Below, piece by piece: positions 1 to 13,799 of a stretch of 64,000 bases of DNA. The notes beneath the pieces were generated by a model, which had not been told where the DNA came from, searched no databases, and worked only from the letters and a program-made list of their open reading frames with translations. The translations under genes and the position numbers were made by a program. The stretch covers positions 170,955,341 through 171,019,340 of the forward strand of contig CM041293.1 of assembly GCA_023052935.1 (NCBI GenBank). Reading direction: 5' to 3'. This DNA is from Piezodorus guildinii. Lineage: Eukaryota > Arthropoda > Insecta > Hemiptera > Pentatomidae. Within the stretch, counting starts at the first letter, position 1. Each line of letters starts with the position of its first letter.

Positions 1-352
1 AAATATCATGATAGTAATCTACTTTCAACTTATTTATAACAAATATTTAATAATTGTTACATTGTTTTATTATAAATAGTATTAAACTTCATGAACTTGT
101 GTTTTTGATTAAACAAAAAGTTTTTATAAATTGGATATAACAACTTTTGTTTGTTTTATGTCTTTATCATTTAGTTTTTTATGCTTCTATTAAAAAAAAA
201 AAAAAATTAATGAAAAAGTATGATTTTTTAAACAATAATATTTGATATTACTGTACATAATAAAAATAATCACATCTTTTCCCTATTTGCTATTTTCATG
301 ATAGAACCCATTCCCATTCTGTTTTCACTTGTTGATCTCTTTCATCTTGAAG

Positions 353-358
353 TTTAAT
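353..358 (-). terminator. possible poly(A) signal of the SAMHD1-like gene
   Basis: ATTAAA on the minus strand about 120 nt after the stop codon. A canonical AATAAA lies further on at 66-71. In such AT-rich DNA either hexamer could be chance; cDNA ends would be needed to choose. Confidence 0.25.
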
Positions 359-479
359 CTTAAAATACAACTCAAAAGAGTTGCATGCACCCACAATACA
401 AATTACTAAATTTATAATAAATAATATCTTTACGACAGTGAGGATAAATAAGAATAAGGACAAAATAATTGAAGCCTAT

Positions 480-567
480 TCAGTTTAATTCTTTCAACCC
501 AGTTTTCAGTTTTTCAACTAATTCCTCATCAATGTCATTAACAGAAAAAATATAGATATTGAATTCC
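480..567 (-). CDS. SAMHD1-like: SAMHD1-like exon 10 (stop codon)
   Basis: Acceptor TTTTTTTACAG, then the split codon for M402 and [19 protein letters not shown] ending in KELN and TGA at 480-482. The position after the LPEE motif and the final amphipathic helix fit the family, but this exon lies 5.9 kb from exon 9 and has weaker sequence similarity than the others. Confidence 0.82.
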
Positions 568-3500
568 CTGTAAAAAAACAAACAAAAAATTAAATCACAG
601 TATACATATAAATAACAGTAGTTTAAAAAAAAAAAATTTGGTGCGGGCAACATACGAATTTTTCAAAGTTGAAAAAAGTTTATTAATTTTCATTGGAAAC
701 ATATGATTTAGATTAAATTGTTACGTATAATTATCTATAATAATTTTAAGCTCTATTCATCACTTTACATTACCTTTTACAACTTTTTATATTGGATAAT
801 TTTTTTTTCTAAAATCTTTAGCTTTCCAACGAAAAACCAAAGTTTTTTTTTTTTTTTCAATACATTATATATCTATACAGTAAACCCTCGTTTTAACGAA
901 CTCCAAGGGATCAAAAAATTCTCTCTTCGTTATAAAATAATTCGTTATATCCGAAAAATATATTGTATGTATGTTATATGTCCTGGTATACATTCAGGTC
1001 GTTAAAAAGAAATTTTTTCAATACAGCATTTGCTTTCAGGCACATGTTTATTTAGAAACTACAAAAGCAGTTAAAACTATGCACTATGTACATATTCTCG
1101 CAGACTGGGGGAAATGTAATGTATTGAGGATACTGAGGGGAGTTCATAATTAAATAATTTTAATATTAAACAATTAATGATAACGAACCTTTGTCGGCAA
1201 AACATCAAAAGGTGTTTACCTAGCCCCCTAGATTTCCCATCGGTATGGGCCCCCCAGCGGTACCAGAAACCTCTGGTAGTTTCCCCCCAGCGGCGGCCAA
1301 CAAGAATATTAAGATGGGTGTAAAGATAAGAATAATAGCACAAAGGCTATACCGCCAACCGGGGCATTTCCCATCTCGGCCCACCCGAGGTGACGAGAAT
1401 GAGAGAGAAGAACCGAAGAGGGAGTCAAGTTTGATCCTCAAGAGGAGTGAGTCGGGTTCCACCTACAAGAAGAGGAGGTGGCCGTCGGGGTTCTGAGAGC
1501 AGCTGGAGGATGATGCCAAGAAAGGGGACCTAAGATGATTCCACCTTCGCCAGCCGGTCAAGTGTTTCAAAGGTATATCGTTATTTGTAATATTGTATGG
1601 CAAAGGTAGTAAAATGTCCCTCAGTATTCTCAATCACAGTTTTAGGCAATGTGTTAATATAATGATATGTGTAAATTAATAATTATAGTAATGTATTAAT
1701 TGAATCTTGTTTACTTTAATCTTACCCTGCATGCCACCTATTGGATTGGTAAACATGATACCTTTGGAAAGGAGATCCATGGTATCATTAAATATAGTTT
1801 ATATATTGACTAAATATAGTAAGGAAGCTAGTTTTTGAAGCTACCGCTGCCTTAGAAAAGCAGCCGGTCAAAAACATAGCAATATATCTATCTTATTTCA
1901 AATTTTACATAATACTTTAAGATTAACATAAACCATCATTCAAAATACAAAACTTAAAAGAGAGACTTACAATGTCAAAATCTCAGCAATCCATATAAAG
2001 TTGAAGTAATAAAAAAAAATTTTTTTTTTTTTGCACATCCCGATGAAGACGCAACGGAGGCATCCATTTTATCTTTATTAGCGATAATCTTTGGTATCCC
2101 GTATTTTTCCTCAATTTTTTTATCCACTTCTTGGAGAATCACCAACCTTGCATTTAAATCAATGGATTTTCTCTTTGACATACTGTGCGGAAAGCAAGAC
2201 TGACTTGACCTCGTAGGAAACTTGAATTAAAGCAAGTAATAAAAGCAATAAAAACAGAAAAACTTGCTTAAACTCTAGAAGGCATAAGCTGTCAGACTGG
2301 ATCACAGAATTCAGCTGAATAGAGATAAGAGGTAAGAAGGATTTGGACAGAAAGGCGCCAGTCTTTACTAGGAATTAAGACGTATCGTAATTTTTTTCTT
2401 CTTTATTTTTAGTAATAACCGAACAAATTCAATTCTGAGGTCCACAAAAGTAGTTCGTTAATTCGTTATAACAGAATTTTTCGTTATAAACGAGGAGAAA
2501 GCATAGTTTTCTATTCATTTTTCAAGGGACCGCAACGATAGTTCGTTATAACTGTGTTCGTTAAAAAGAGGGTTTACTGTATTACTGTTCTGATTATCAA
2601 AAATTAAATTAAAAAATATGTTTGTTTTTTTCTCCTTTAGTTTTTCATCAAATTTGATTAACTTAGATGTTTACCCGCTTTTTATCAATCTTAATAAGAT
2701 GATATGGGCAATTTTTCATAAGAAAAAATACATGGTATAAAGTGGCTCTTTTGTTAAGCTGATTTTGATGAAAAAGATTTTTTTTTTTTTATTGAAGGTA
2801 GGGGAAAAATTTTTCATAGACGAAGTGTGGCTATACAAGCCCACAACAGTGTGAGACTTGGTTATTTCGTTTTTTTGTGAGACTTGGTTATTTCGACTCA
2901 AGGGACACTAAAACGTGTATATCCATTGAAAACTGGAATTAGAAAATTTTCATGATCGCAATACTTTCCTTTGCTATATTATAATATGCTTATTTTATAA
3001 AATATATTCTTTTAAGAAAAAATTAATTTATACACTTATTTACTTCATTATTATTCAAACACAAACAATATGCAGGCTAACTATAACTTAACAAACATGA
3101 TACAAACAATATGCAGGCTATCTATAACTATTCTCCATGTTCAGACAGCAGCTCCTACCTCCCTCAGGTCCCACTCAAAACTAACTACGACCAGGTATAA
3201 AGATACCTGCCAATTTGTACCTAGTTCATTTTTACCTGGTAAAACTCTTGCATCCAAAATGGATTCTATGTTTGTAAACAAACAACCAAATAAGAGCTGT
3301 TATTTTAATTTTACTTTGTATTCTATTGTTAGCCTGCCTAACACAATAAGCAATTAATAAATAAATAAATACTATAATTATAAATAAAAGGGGTATATTA
3401 CAATATATTTCATATATAGGTAAGTGAAAGTAAAAATAGAAGTTTAAATTATCTTGTAAAATGCATAATAATGTTTTGTTTTTTTTTTAATATATATTTT

Positions 3501-6500
3501 TTTTTATTGAAATTTACAACTGTACAAAAAATACATCAAGTAAATATACTGTAATGTTATAACACATGGAATGAACATGAAGAGAAACTGCCCATTGGCA
3601 GCACTCTTTGGTAGTGAGTCTAAACAAGAAGGTCTCGAGGCCATCTTCTTTTCAGACGCCTCAGAGGATTATCAGGAATGGAAGAGGAGGCAAGGATTGA
3701 AACTAATGGATTAGAGTGGGAGTGGAGTTTTTCATGGAAGGTGTGATACCTGGTACGGGCCAAATCAGCAACATATGGAACATTAAGATCATTGTGGATG
3801 ATTTTATTCGTGACAAAGTATGGAGCGTTAAGGATTTTGGATTGTAAGGATTGGATACGGGAAGAGTTTGATGGTTTAGTAGAGCCCCAAAACTCTACTC
3901 CGTAGGTCCAGATAGGCCTTATGATGGTCATGTAAATGAGTCTTTTGTAGTTAAGTGAAAGGTTAGAGCGTCTGTCTAGTAAGTGTTGGAGTAGCCAAAA
4001 TCTTCGTGCAGTTTCTTGTCTCTTCAGTCTTGTATGCGGATTCCATGTAAGTCGTTTGTCAAGCAGGAGTCCTAAATATCGGATCTGTTCAACAGGAGCT
4101 AGTTGAGTGTTATTAAAGGATACTGTAGGGCAGGATGTCACAGGTTTTCGACGAAGGGTAAAGGTAATTAGTTGGGATTTATTGGAATTGATTTTAATTC
4201 TCCAATTCTGACACCATACCTCAAGGTCTCTGATGTGGGATTGGAGAGTTTGAGAGGCTATTGTAGGATCGTTATAAACTGATAACACGCAAGTGTCATC
4301 GGCATAGGTAGAAAGGAATGTGTTAGGATGGGTTGGGATATCAGCTGTATATACTGTGTAAAGAATGGGTCCTAGGATACTGCCTTGAGGAACCCCAGCA
4401 GACTGGGTAAAGAGAGATGAATAGGAACTATTGTGGTTTATTTTGAAGGATCTTTCAGAGAGGTAGGACTGGATGATTAGGAAGTATGTAGGAGGAAGGA
4501 ATTTACGGAGTTTGTACAACAGTCCCGGGTGCCAGACTCGGTCAAAATAATAAAGTTAATTTTCAAAACTCTTGAGCTATTATCCATGAATATTCTTCCA
4601 CTTCGTGTAATCTCACAATGCTAATTGTTTCTGATAGCAAAACGATAAAAATTGATGTAATTATAACTTTTATTCTAGCAGTAGTTTAAACCACTAACCA
4701 TGAACTAAGAAACCTTTTTTAATTTTTTTATATAGTTTATATAATATATAACTTTATATATCTCTCCACTTGGTAATGACGTTTGACTAGATACCTTACA
4801 AATGTGTATGCTTATCATTATACGTCATTTCAACAGGCAAACACTGTCTTCTTACAAGCTACAAGTACAGGAGCTGACTCATTACAGTGACTTACGTCTC
4901 TTGTGTTAATTAACATTAGCATTAATAAACTGACAACGCATTAATAAAAAAATATTAAACGATACCAACATTTCGAAATTTTAGTTGCTTTCAAAACACA
5001 ACCTCCTTAAATCTAATAAGTAAGCCTAACAGAGTTGCATCGGATGAATGAGCTCCAAACTTTTCTTACATTACCCTTAAATTTAGGACATGAACAACTA
5101 AAACTAGCCAGCCCGCAGGACTAAAAGTACAAAAGATTTGTTTGAAGTATTTATAAATGTACTTTAGAAAATAATGAAACATAAAAAATCATCTGTATTT
5201 ACTGAAAATAAAATTAAATAGCAAATCACAAATCTATTTAAATATTATTTCTGAAATTTTAAATTTCAAATATTAATCGATAAAACACTGATGAATTGGA
5301 TAGATAAATTTTAACTATATAATCTACAATGGTGTTCAGTGAGATAGAAAATTTCTATATGTAAATACAAAAAATTTAATATTTTTTTAAAATAAAACAA
5401 GATCCTTCTAAAAAATAACAATTCTGTATACTTAATAATATCGAAAATCATAAGGTACCTCATCCATCAAAAAAACTTTAATAACTACAATGTTTAATCA
5501 AATGTGTGCCTATATATATGTAGATAGTTCAGAGAGTTAAATAATCAAATAGCTGTAAAAGCAATACAGTCCTAGAAATAAACCAAAAGAAAAGTAATGA
5601 ACAAGACTATAGCTTTTTTCAGTCAATTTCATAATTTTTTCAGTCAAATTCATAATTTTTTCAATCGAATTCATAATTTTTTCAGTCAAATTCATAATTT
5701 TTTCAGTCAAATTCATAATTTTTTCAGTCAAATTCATAACTTTTTCAATCAAATTCATAATTTTTTCAGTAAATTTCATAATTTCTTGTATTTCTTTACA
5801 GTCAATTTAATGAGGTTTTCCTACTAAGAACATAACATTTTTATTGAATCTTATTGTTGTTTATCCATTTAACGTCACTGTATGTTACTGTGCTTAATCC
5901 GACGGTGCAGCGGGAGTCTTAAGTTTCGCCTATACAGGTTACTTAAGATAGGGATCTTTTACGAGTTCCACTTTTTAAATCTTTTAAGAGTCACCTGTGG
6001 CGCACAAATTTAGGGCTATCTGCTGGTTTTGGACTTGCGACCTTAAGCATATAAGGCTGTTGTGCTAGCCACTACTCCACAGGTGACCCTCCATGCATTA
6101 CAAGATGTTTGAATCTGCCGGGTTTGAACCCGTGACCTTATGAATTTGACTGAAAAAATTATGAATTTGACTGAAAAAAGCTATATTTTTTAATAATAAA
6201 ATATTCTGGTGGGGGGGATAGGAAGAGAATCAACAACACATTTTTTTTTAAAAGCTACACATTAAAAAAAAAAAAAAATCTTAATTTCTTTATTTCATTA
6301 ATCTTATGATATAAATAAGTAGACAAAAACAAGAATAATCAATTGGGTCAAATTCCTTACCGTAAAAAAATAAAGAATATGTGATGCAATTTCTGTGACC
6401 TCGACTGTAGTTCTTTTTCAAGGCATTTAATTTAATATTAATTTAATAATAATATTAATTATTAATTAATTTAATTAAAATGTTACTTACATAGTCTTCC

Positions 6501-9500
6501 TTTCTTCAGGCAATGTTGCCTTCATTTTGCTTCCATCTTTTTTATAAAAAAGAACATTTTTGAACGGATCACTCTCTCCTGTTCCCATGCTAAATTCCAA
6601 CGGAATTATTCTTAATTCCTTAGTGCTTATAATCCCTTCTAATTTTTTTTCGATTATATCAATATCTATTTTTTGCTGATAAATAAAAAATAAAATAAAT
6701 ATACAGCCAAAACTATCTGGTAGTAATGATCTTATTATTATAATTTTGTATAATATTAACATTTAAATATTGTTAAAATAAAATCATCAAAGAACTTAAA
6801 GTGCCTCACAGCCAAATGAATTTTTTAAATCCAATTCCAAATTATTTTTCAATTCTATCAAAATTAAAATACAAATGGGCATTATAATTCATTGATCAAA
6901 TTAATCAAACAAATAAAAAATCTGGTGTCGGCAACACACGACCTTCACTTTACTCCATTGATAAAATGAATTTAAGAAATTTCACGTACAGTTAGAGATA
7001 AAAGTAAGTGAAACTATCAAAGAATTAATTAAATTGAATTTTTATAGAAACACGGGGTTTGTTAAATAATCTATGTTATTATTATCTAAAACAATCGGTT
7101 AATTATATCGGCTTTTTATCATTCTCCATTGACTTTTACAATTTTGTGTATAAGATAATATTTTTATAAAATCTTTAGCTCACCAACGGTACATTATACA
7201 TGTATAATTACTGTTCTTATGTTCAAAAACAACAAATTGCAAAAAAAACAAAAATTTATGCGGTTTTCTCCTTTAGTTGGATATCGAATTTGTTCAACTT
7301 GTATATGTTTAAAATTAATTTATGTTTTTTTATCAATGCTAACAAGATGATATGGTTAATTTTTTTAAATCTACAAAATTAATAGTACTTTAGGGAAAAT
7401 AATTTAAAAAATCGGCATTTAAGTCGGGCCAGACTATTTCAATCAGAATGAAAACAATATAATATTAAAGCTCATTAAATTTTACATCCATATAGCTAGT
7501 TCAATCAAAATTGTTACAGCCGTTTTCGAGAAAATCGTAAAAAGGTGCAAAATGGATGGTATAAAGTGGCTCTTCTGGTTAACTGATTTTGATCAAAAAG
7601 TTGTAACATCTCAGGCTTACAGCTTGTCTTAAATATTAAATTTCAGTTTCATACGATTAGTTTTTGCACTGACTCATCACAGTTCTTTTTGTGGGACTTG
7701 GTCATTTGGACTCAGGGGACCACTTGTATTTCCAGTGAAAACACAATTTGAAAATTTTCATGATCATAATGCCTTCCTACTTATATTTCATATACAGGTG
7801 AGAGAAAGTAAAAATTAATATTCTTCAATTCTTAGGTATACCAATTAAGTGATATCTTAGTCCCTCACTATGTTTTTTATAAAACAAAACAAGAAAAAGA
7901 ATGTAATTACTCTTTCTCTTTCAATTAGTATTATATGAGCAAACCAACAGTCAAAATTTTTTTAATTTTATTTAATTCTTCATGACTTTTCAGCTACTTG
8001 GAGCCATTTCAAAGCTATTAGTAATGTTAATTTCCAGAAAGTAGCACAGTTTAATATTTGGTTCTGTAACCTAATGTCACGGGTTCAAACTGGCATATGG
8101 CCAGCCATAGGAGTTTTTAATGTGAGTAACAGCTACACGGTTTCTCTTAATAAACTTCAAAGTTCATAGCCCAACTCCTTTAAATTATTCAGTCTATGCC
8201 CAAGGTCGCAGGTTCAAACCTGCCGTGGCACTAGGATGTTTCATTGGGAGTAGAAAATCCTCAGCTATGTATACTGTATATTTAGCCAAGTAGCACCAAG
8301 TGATGTTAAATGAATAAACATGAAATTATTCTTTTCTTTTATAATTTTTTAGAAACTTTGTTTAATATTTCTCAATAAAAAGCACTCCATAACTTCCTTT
8401 TCTTACACCTTTATTTTTCTTCTCAATCTATTACATAGTTTTTCTGTGTTTCGGGTTATCAAGATATATACTTTTCTAAAAGTTCATCCATTTTTTTTTT
8501 TCAGATTTGTTTAATTGAGCCGTTCATTGCACACACCGACTAACTCCAAAAAATAAAAAGGAAGAGAAATGCGATGAAGTAATGTATATTGTTTTGTTTT
8601 TTAACGTAATCTTTGACCAAAACCTATCCTGGAAACCCCATATTGCCCAAATTTCCAAAAGATCGATCAGCATACTACAACTATTTCAGCGGTCCCGTCT
8701 TTTATTTTCTCCCATTTTGACTATAGTTGTGCGGTATATTGTGGCCTCTCGAGATTGCTTGAGGGCAGATTGAAACGAGTCATGAACTGGTTCTTAAGAT
8801 TTGTCTTCGGTACCTCTAGACGGTCACATGTGTCCCACCTCTATGATGAGTCAAATTGGCTATTTCCCTCGATTTCGGAGGCAATATTTCCTTGGTTCCT
8901 TCCTCTATCAAGTCATCCGTTCTCATTGCCTCTCTTACATTTATGGTCTCCTGCAATTTAAATCCACAATCCATACCCAGGAAACCAGAACCCGTGTTTC
9001 CGACCTCTATACGCCTTCCCATAGAACCAAAAAATATTAATTTTCCTTCTTAGCCCGGTCCACTTTCTTCTGGAATACTCTCCCATCACACATCCCTCAT
9101 GATCCTTCCCAATCTTCTTTAAAATCTCTCCTTTTAAAACACCTTCTTGCTTCCCAACCAGATGCCAACTAATTTCAGTATAGCGATTAAAGTGATGTGA
9201 TAAATGTCTACACTTCATAACACTAATGATAGTAAAGTTTATTTTCATTTCTATTTTTAATTATTCTAATGCTTTTCATTTTTGTTTTTTGGTTTGTTAG
9301 TTCTATATTACATTTAGATATTACTGTATTTTTTTTTTAATTTTTATTTTTCCTTTCTCTCTCTTTTCATCAATTAAAATAATTGTAAATATTTATTGTA
9401 ATCATTGATATTATTAGTTTGTTTTTGTATGTGTTGTTTGGCCGGTTGTAATCATTATTTTTTCAGTACATGTGTATTATTCTCAAGGGACTTAGTCCCA

Positions 9501-12500
9501 GAATAAAGTTCTTTTTACATTCATTCATTCATAAAACAATAGAACTAGCTTTGCATCATTTTGACCATGAGCCACTCTGGGTATAATTGAAAAGTTGAGA
9601 ATGTAAAATTAGCTTCTAGCGCAAAATTAGCACCTTTAGAATATGATAGCAAAATTAGAATATGATGAACTCAACTTACTTTCAGCTTTTTTTGAAATAT
9701 AAGCTTGTAAAAATTTCTAGTCAAAATTCTCAACAATATATTTTTAGCCTTTTTCAGTTTTTCATTCTTCGAATGCAATACATTATATATAAGTCCATCG
9801 GATAGAGTGAGAAATCTTTCAATATCATGGTGTGCACTGGATAAAGGCCTGAAATCAATACAAATCAAATTTCAAAGTACAGCTTAACAAGAAAAATATT
9901 ATTAGTAATCGGAAATAAAACAAAAATTAAAAATGTGGTGCGCACAACATACGACTTTTACTTACCTCTGTTGTTAAAATCAATTCGAAAACTTTTGAAT
10001 AAAGTTAGAGATGAAGAATTACATTTAGTTGCGATAGAAACATATGTATAAGATTAAATAATCTATAACATTATTATCTACAAGAGTCAATTAGTTTTAT
10101 CCACTTTACATCACTCTCCTTTCAATTTTACAACTTTTTGTATATGATATTTTTTCTAAAATGTTTAACTTTCCAATGGTATATTATGCATCTCTATTAC
10201 TGCTCTTATGTTGAAAAAACCAAAAATTATATAAACAAATCTGGTGGGGTTAGCACACGACTTCCACTTACCTCCGTTTTTTAAATCAATTAAAGAATTT
10301 TCAAGTACAGTTAGAGATAAAAAAAAAACACACACTCAGACACACAGACGTTTTTTCGGGACTTGGTCATTTGGACTCAGAAGATTTTTCACGATCACAA
10401 TACTTTCCCTTACTATATATAGTAAGGGAAAGTAAAAATGAGTGAAACTGTTAAAGAAGTTATTAAATTGAATTTCTATAGAAACATATGTGTTATTAAA
10501 AATCTATTACATTATTATCTAAAATAATCAGTTAGTTTTATTGACTTTTTATCACTCTTTATTAACTTTTACAAGTTTGTGTATAAGATGCTATTTTTTC
10601 TAAAATCTTTAGCTTTCCAACGGTATATTATACATGTATATTACTGTTCTCATGCTAAAAAACAAAAAATGCATTAAAAAAATATGTTTTCAGTTTTCTC
10701 CTTTATTTGGATATCAAATTCATTCAACTTATTTATTTACCTGTTTTTTTATCAATGATGACAAGATGATATGGTTATTTTTAAAATATTTTACAAAATT
10801 AAAGGTACTTTACTTTAGAAGAATACAATTTAAAATATCAACATTTAAGCCCTGTCAGGCTATTTCAATCACAATTAAACCTATATTATATTAAAGACCA
10901 TTAAATTTTACGTCTACATAACGAGTCTAATGAAAATCGATAAAGCCGTTTTTCAAATCATAAAATGAAAACTGGGAATTAGAAAATTTTCATGTTCGCA
11001 ATACTTTCCCTAACTCTATACTTTTTATATATAGGTAAGTGAAAGTAAAAAATATTACCTGTCATTAAAATAAAACTTATCTGCTTCAATCAAGGCATCG
11101 ATTAGCCTAAAATTTAATAAAATATTAATAATGATTAAGAAAAAAGAATTATGAACAGCACATATATATATATTTTTTTTTTCTTAGATAATTTACAAAC
11201 ATCTGCTCTACAGTTTTGCTAACTCGGTGCTGGTAACAAACTCTATGCAGCTTGATTCTGTTTTCAAATATTTCCAACAAATCATTAAAAACTTTGTCCC
11301 TGAAAAAAAAAAAAATAAATAAATATCAAGTAATTAAAAGAAATATAATAATTTAGTGAAGTGAAGTGAGAATGGTTGACTGTGTGTATATATATACGTG
11401 GGTGAATCAAATATAAAAAAGACTTTTTTTTTTTATTTTTACTTTGAACACAAAGAAAAGTAAACTTCATTTTTCTACATAGTCTCCTGTAGAAAGTCTC
11501 CTGTCTACATAGAAAAAATACATTTTTCCCAGCGCATAGGTAATTTTCCAATCCCGTGCTCATAGAATGAAGTAGGTTGTGTCTTCAGTCAATTGAGCAC
11601 GTAGGCTTCAACCTCATCGTCACTGACGAATCTCTGACCTCCCAAAGCTTCCTTGAGTGGACGAAACAGGTGAAAGTTACATGGTGATAAGTCTGGACTG
11701 TAGAGAGGGTGTTCCAGCGTCTCCCAGCCCAGTTGCTCCAATTTTTCTCTTGTCAGGACCGCAGTATGTGGGCGAGCATTGTCCTGAAGAAGAATCACTT
11801 CTCCCATCGGTAGATCCCTTCTTTTGCGGCGATAAGCAAGTCTGACTTCATTCAAAATGTCGCAGTAGTATGCCGCATTGATGATCCTGCGTTCATGCAA
11901 AAAATCAAGATGCAGTAAGCCACGCTGGTCAAAAAACACGGAAGCCAAAACCTTCCCAGCTGACAGCCGTGACTTGGCTTTCACTGGTCCAGGTTCCCCT
12001 TTCAGTCTCCATTCCATACTCGCTTGTTTTGATTCAGGGGTGTAATGGTGCACCCAAGTTTCATCACAGGTGATAATGTGAGTGAGAAATGAGGCTCCCT
12101 CAGCCTGAAATCTTGCAATAAGACCTTCACAGACCTGCAAACGGTTCAGCTTCTGCTCAGGTGTGAGAATTCAAGGAACCCACCTGGCACACACCTTACA
12201 AAAACCCTAGCTCCTCTGTGAGTATGGAAAAAGTGCTTCCATAGCTTATCCCAACCTTACTAGCAATGGCACTGGTGGTTAGACGTCTGTCGCCTTCAAT
12301 AAGCTGTCGAACACGCCTGTGTTGTCTGCTGTGATGCTGGAGCAGGGTCTGCGGTCATGGCTTTCATTCTGAACACGATCACGACCCTCTCCCAACTGTT
12401 TATGCCATGCAAACACATTGGCACGAGAAAGTGGCTCTTCCCCAAACTGCACAGTCAATTTTCTCAAGATTTCAACCGGTTTTACACCTTCAGCAGCAAG

Positions 12501-13744
12501 AAATTTGATAATACGTTGCTCAATCAAGGGGATACATCCTGCTCAGACATCGTCACAACGGTAACTGGTGAGTTCGAAGGCATGCGTCCGCCTGCTTCCC
12601 CCCCTCCTGGCATCCCTACCCAACACCTCTATATGCGGGAACGTTCCCGCACCTTCACTGGGCTACCAGAACAAAAAGTCTCGTTTATATTTGATTCATC
12701 CACGTAGGAGAAGTTAGTTAAGGGAGCAGTCACATTAACACACCAAGTATAAACTTAATTTAATAGTGTCGCCATTTTGGCCAAAATTTTTGGCCTTCTT
12801 CAGGGCCATTGTAGGAGTGAGAGCCCAACAATGACCAAATTAAGTAATTAACATTGGCACTATTAATTAAGTTTCTACTCTCAATTGTGTGTTAATTTGA
12901 CTGCACCCTCAACTAACTTCTCCTCTTTTTTTGTTGTTTGTTTAGAATTAATACTGGATTGTCCAGAAAATAATGAAGAATTTTGGTAAAATATTTTTTT
13001 GCTCTTTTCTGTTTTACTAGGATACTGAATTCGGTCAACTTATATATTTAACTGTTTTTTATTAATGCTCTGACAAGATGATACGGTTAATTTTTTTTCG
13101 AATCTACAAAATTAAAGGTACTTTAGGGGAAGAAAATTAAAAATATGAACATTTAAGCCCTGTCAGACTATTTCAATCAGAATGAAAGTTATATCATACA
13201 TCATCATCATAAATTTAAATGAGAAAATGATGAAAAGGTGCAAAATGTATAGTATAAAGTGGCTCTTCTAGAGAGCCAATTTTTATGAAAACGTTATTGT
13301 AATATGTCAGGCATATAGTTGTTTTAAATATGAAATAGTTTAAGTTTGCACAAGTTTGGTTATATGGACTCAGAGGACACTAAAAACATGTATTTCTGTT
13401 GAAAACGAATTAAAAATTTTCATGATCGCAAAACTTTCCTTTACTAAGTATTTCATAAATAGGTAAGTGAAAGTAAAAAAAAACTAAAATCAATCTTTAG
13501 AAGGTACCTGAATTCGATTCTGTTTCCATCTTCAGTTTTCCTAATTCTCATATAAGAGAGAATCCGCTGATATTCCACAGGACAAATGATTCCGAAGAAG
13601 TAAGCATCTCTGAGCATGTAGTCCCATCGATCTACATCTATGTTTGTTTTCTTGTTGGCCACAATCTACAAAAAAATTAAAAAATTCGCCTGGATTATGT
13701 ACATATTTCCTTGATAAAATGGACTTAAGGCAAAGAGAGGTTTA

Positions 13745-13799
<55 letters not shown>

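Larger units (their letters stand above)
878..2579 (-). mobile_element. pogo/Tigger-like DNA transposon, degraded
   Basis: The element begins CAGTAAACCCTCGTTTTAAC and ends with the inverted form (GTTCGTTAAAAAGAGG, then GTTTACTG). A TA lies on each side (876-877, 2580-2581), as expected for Tc1/mariner/pogo target duplication. A minus-strand reading frame at 1975-2181 starts [20 protein letters not shown] and continues with KYGIPK and NKDKM, the N-terminal CENP-B/Psq helix-turn-helix of Tigger transposases. The catalytic domain is missing. A LINE 3' fragment (about 1210-1860) is inserted inside, so the gene is broken. Confidence 0.85.
637..3431 (+). repeat. Rpt-A copy 1, split by a Tigger element and other inserts
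   Basis: The left end (TTTGGTGCGGGCAACATACG) and right end (GCAATACTTTCC, then GGTAAGTGAAAGT) belong to the ~0.9-kb Rpt-A family. The copy is interrupted at 878-2579 by a Tigger/pogo transposon. It is interrupted again at about 2985-3395 by unclassified A-rich sequence that looks like a retroelement 3' tail (ending in TAAATAAATAAATA). It lies in intron 9. Confidence 0.8.
11397..12704 (-). mobile_element. mariner-family transposon, 1308 bp, inactive
   Basis: Terminal inverted repeats CGTGGGTGAATCAAATATAA (left) and CGTGGATGAATCAAATATAA (right, reversed) are flanked by TA at 11395-11396 and 12705-12706. The length is normal for mariner. The minus strand carries an N-terminal helix-turn-helix region (12279-12527) and the catalytic domain (11589-12140) in different frames. 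Both terminal repeats look good, so it might still be moved in trans by a related enzyme. Intron 5. Confidence 0.93.

Noticed and set aside
5537..5827. Periodic open frames (MNLTEKI repeats and IHNFFSQ repeats) as possible repeat proteins
   Set aside because: They come from a 21-bp tandem repeat (7 codons) in foldback arms; the same frames recur on both strands at 43.3 and 45.1 kb.
5537..6186. CRISPR array (regular short repeats)
   Set aside because: Repeats are directly abutting 21-mers without unique spacers, in a eukaryotic TE.
8816..9248. Overlapping minus-strand frames
   Set aside because: Shadows of the plus-strand LINE C-terminus; no protein similarity.
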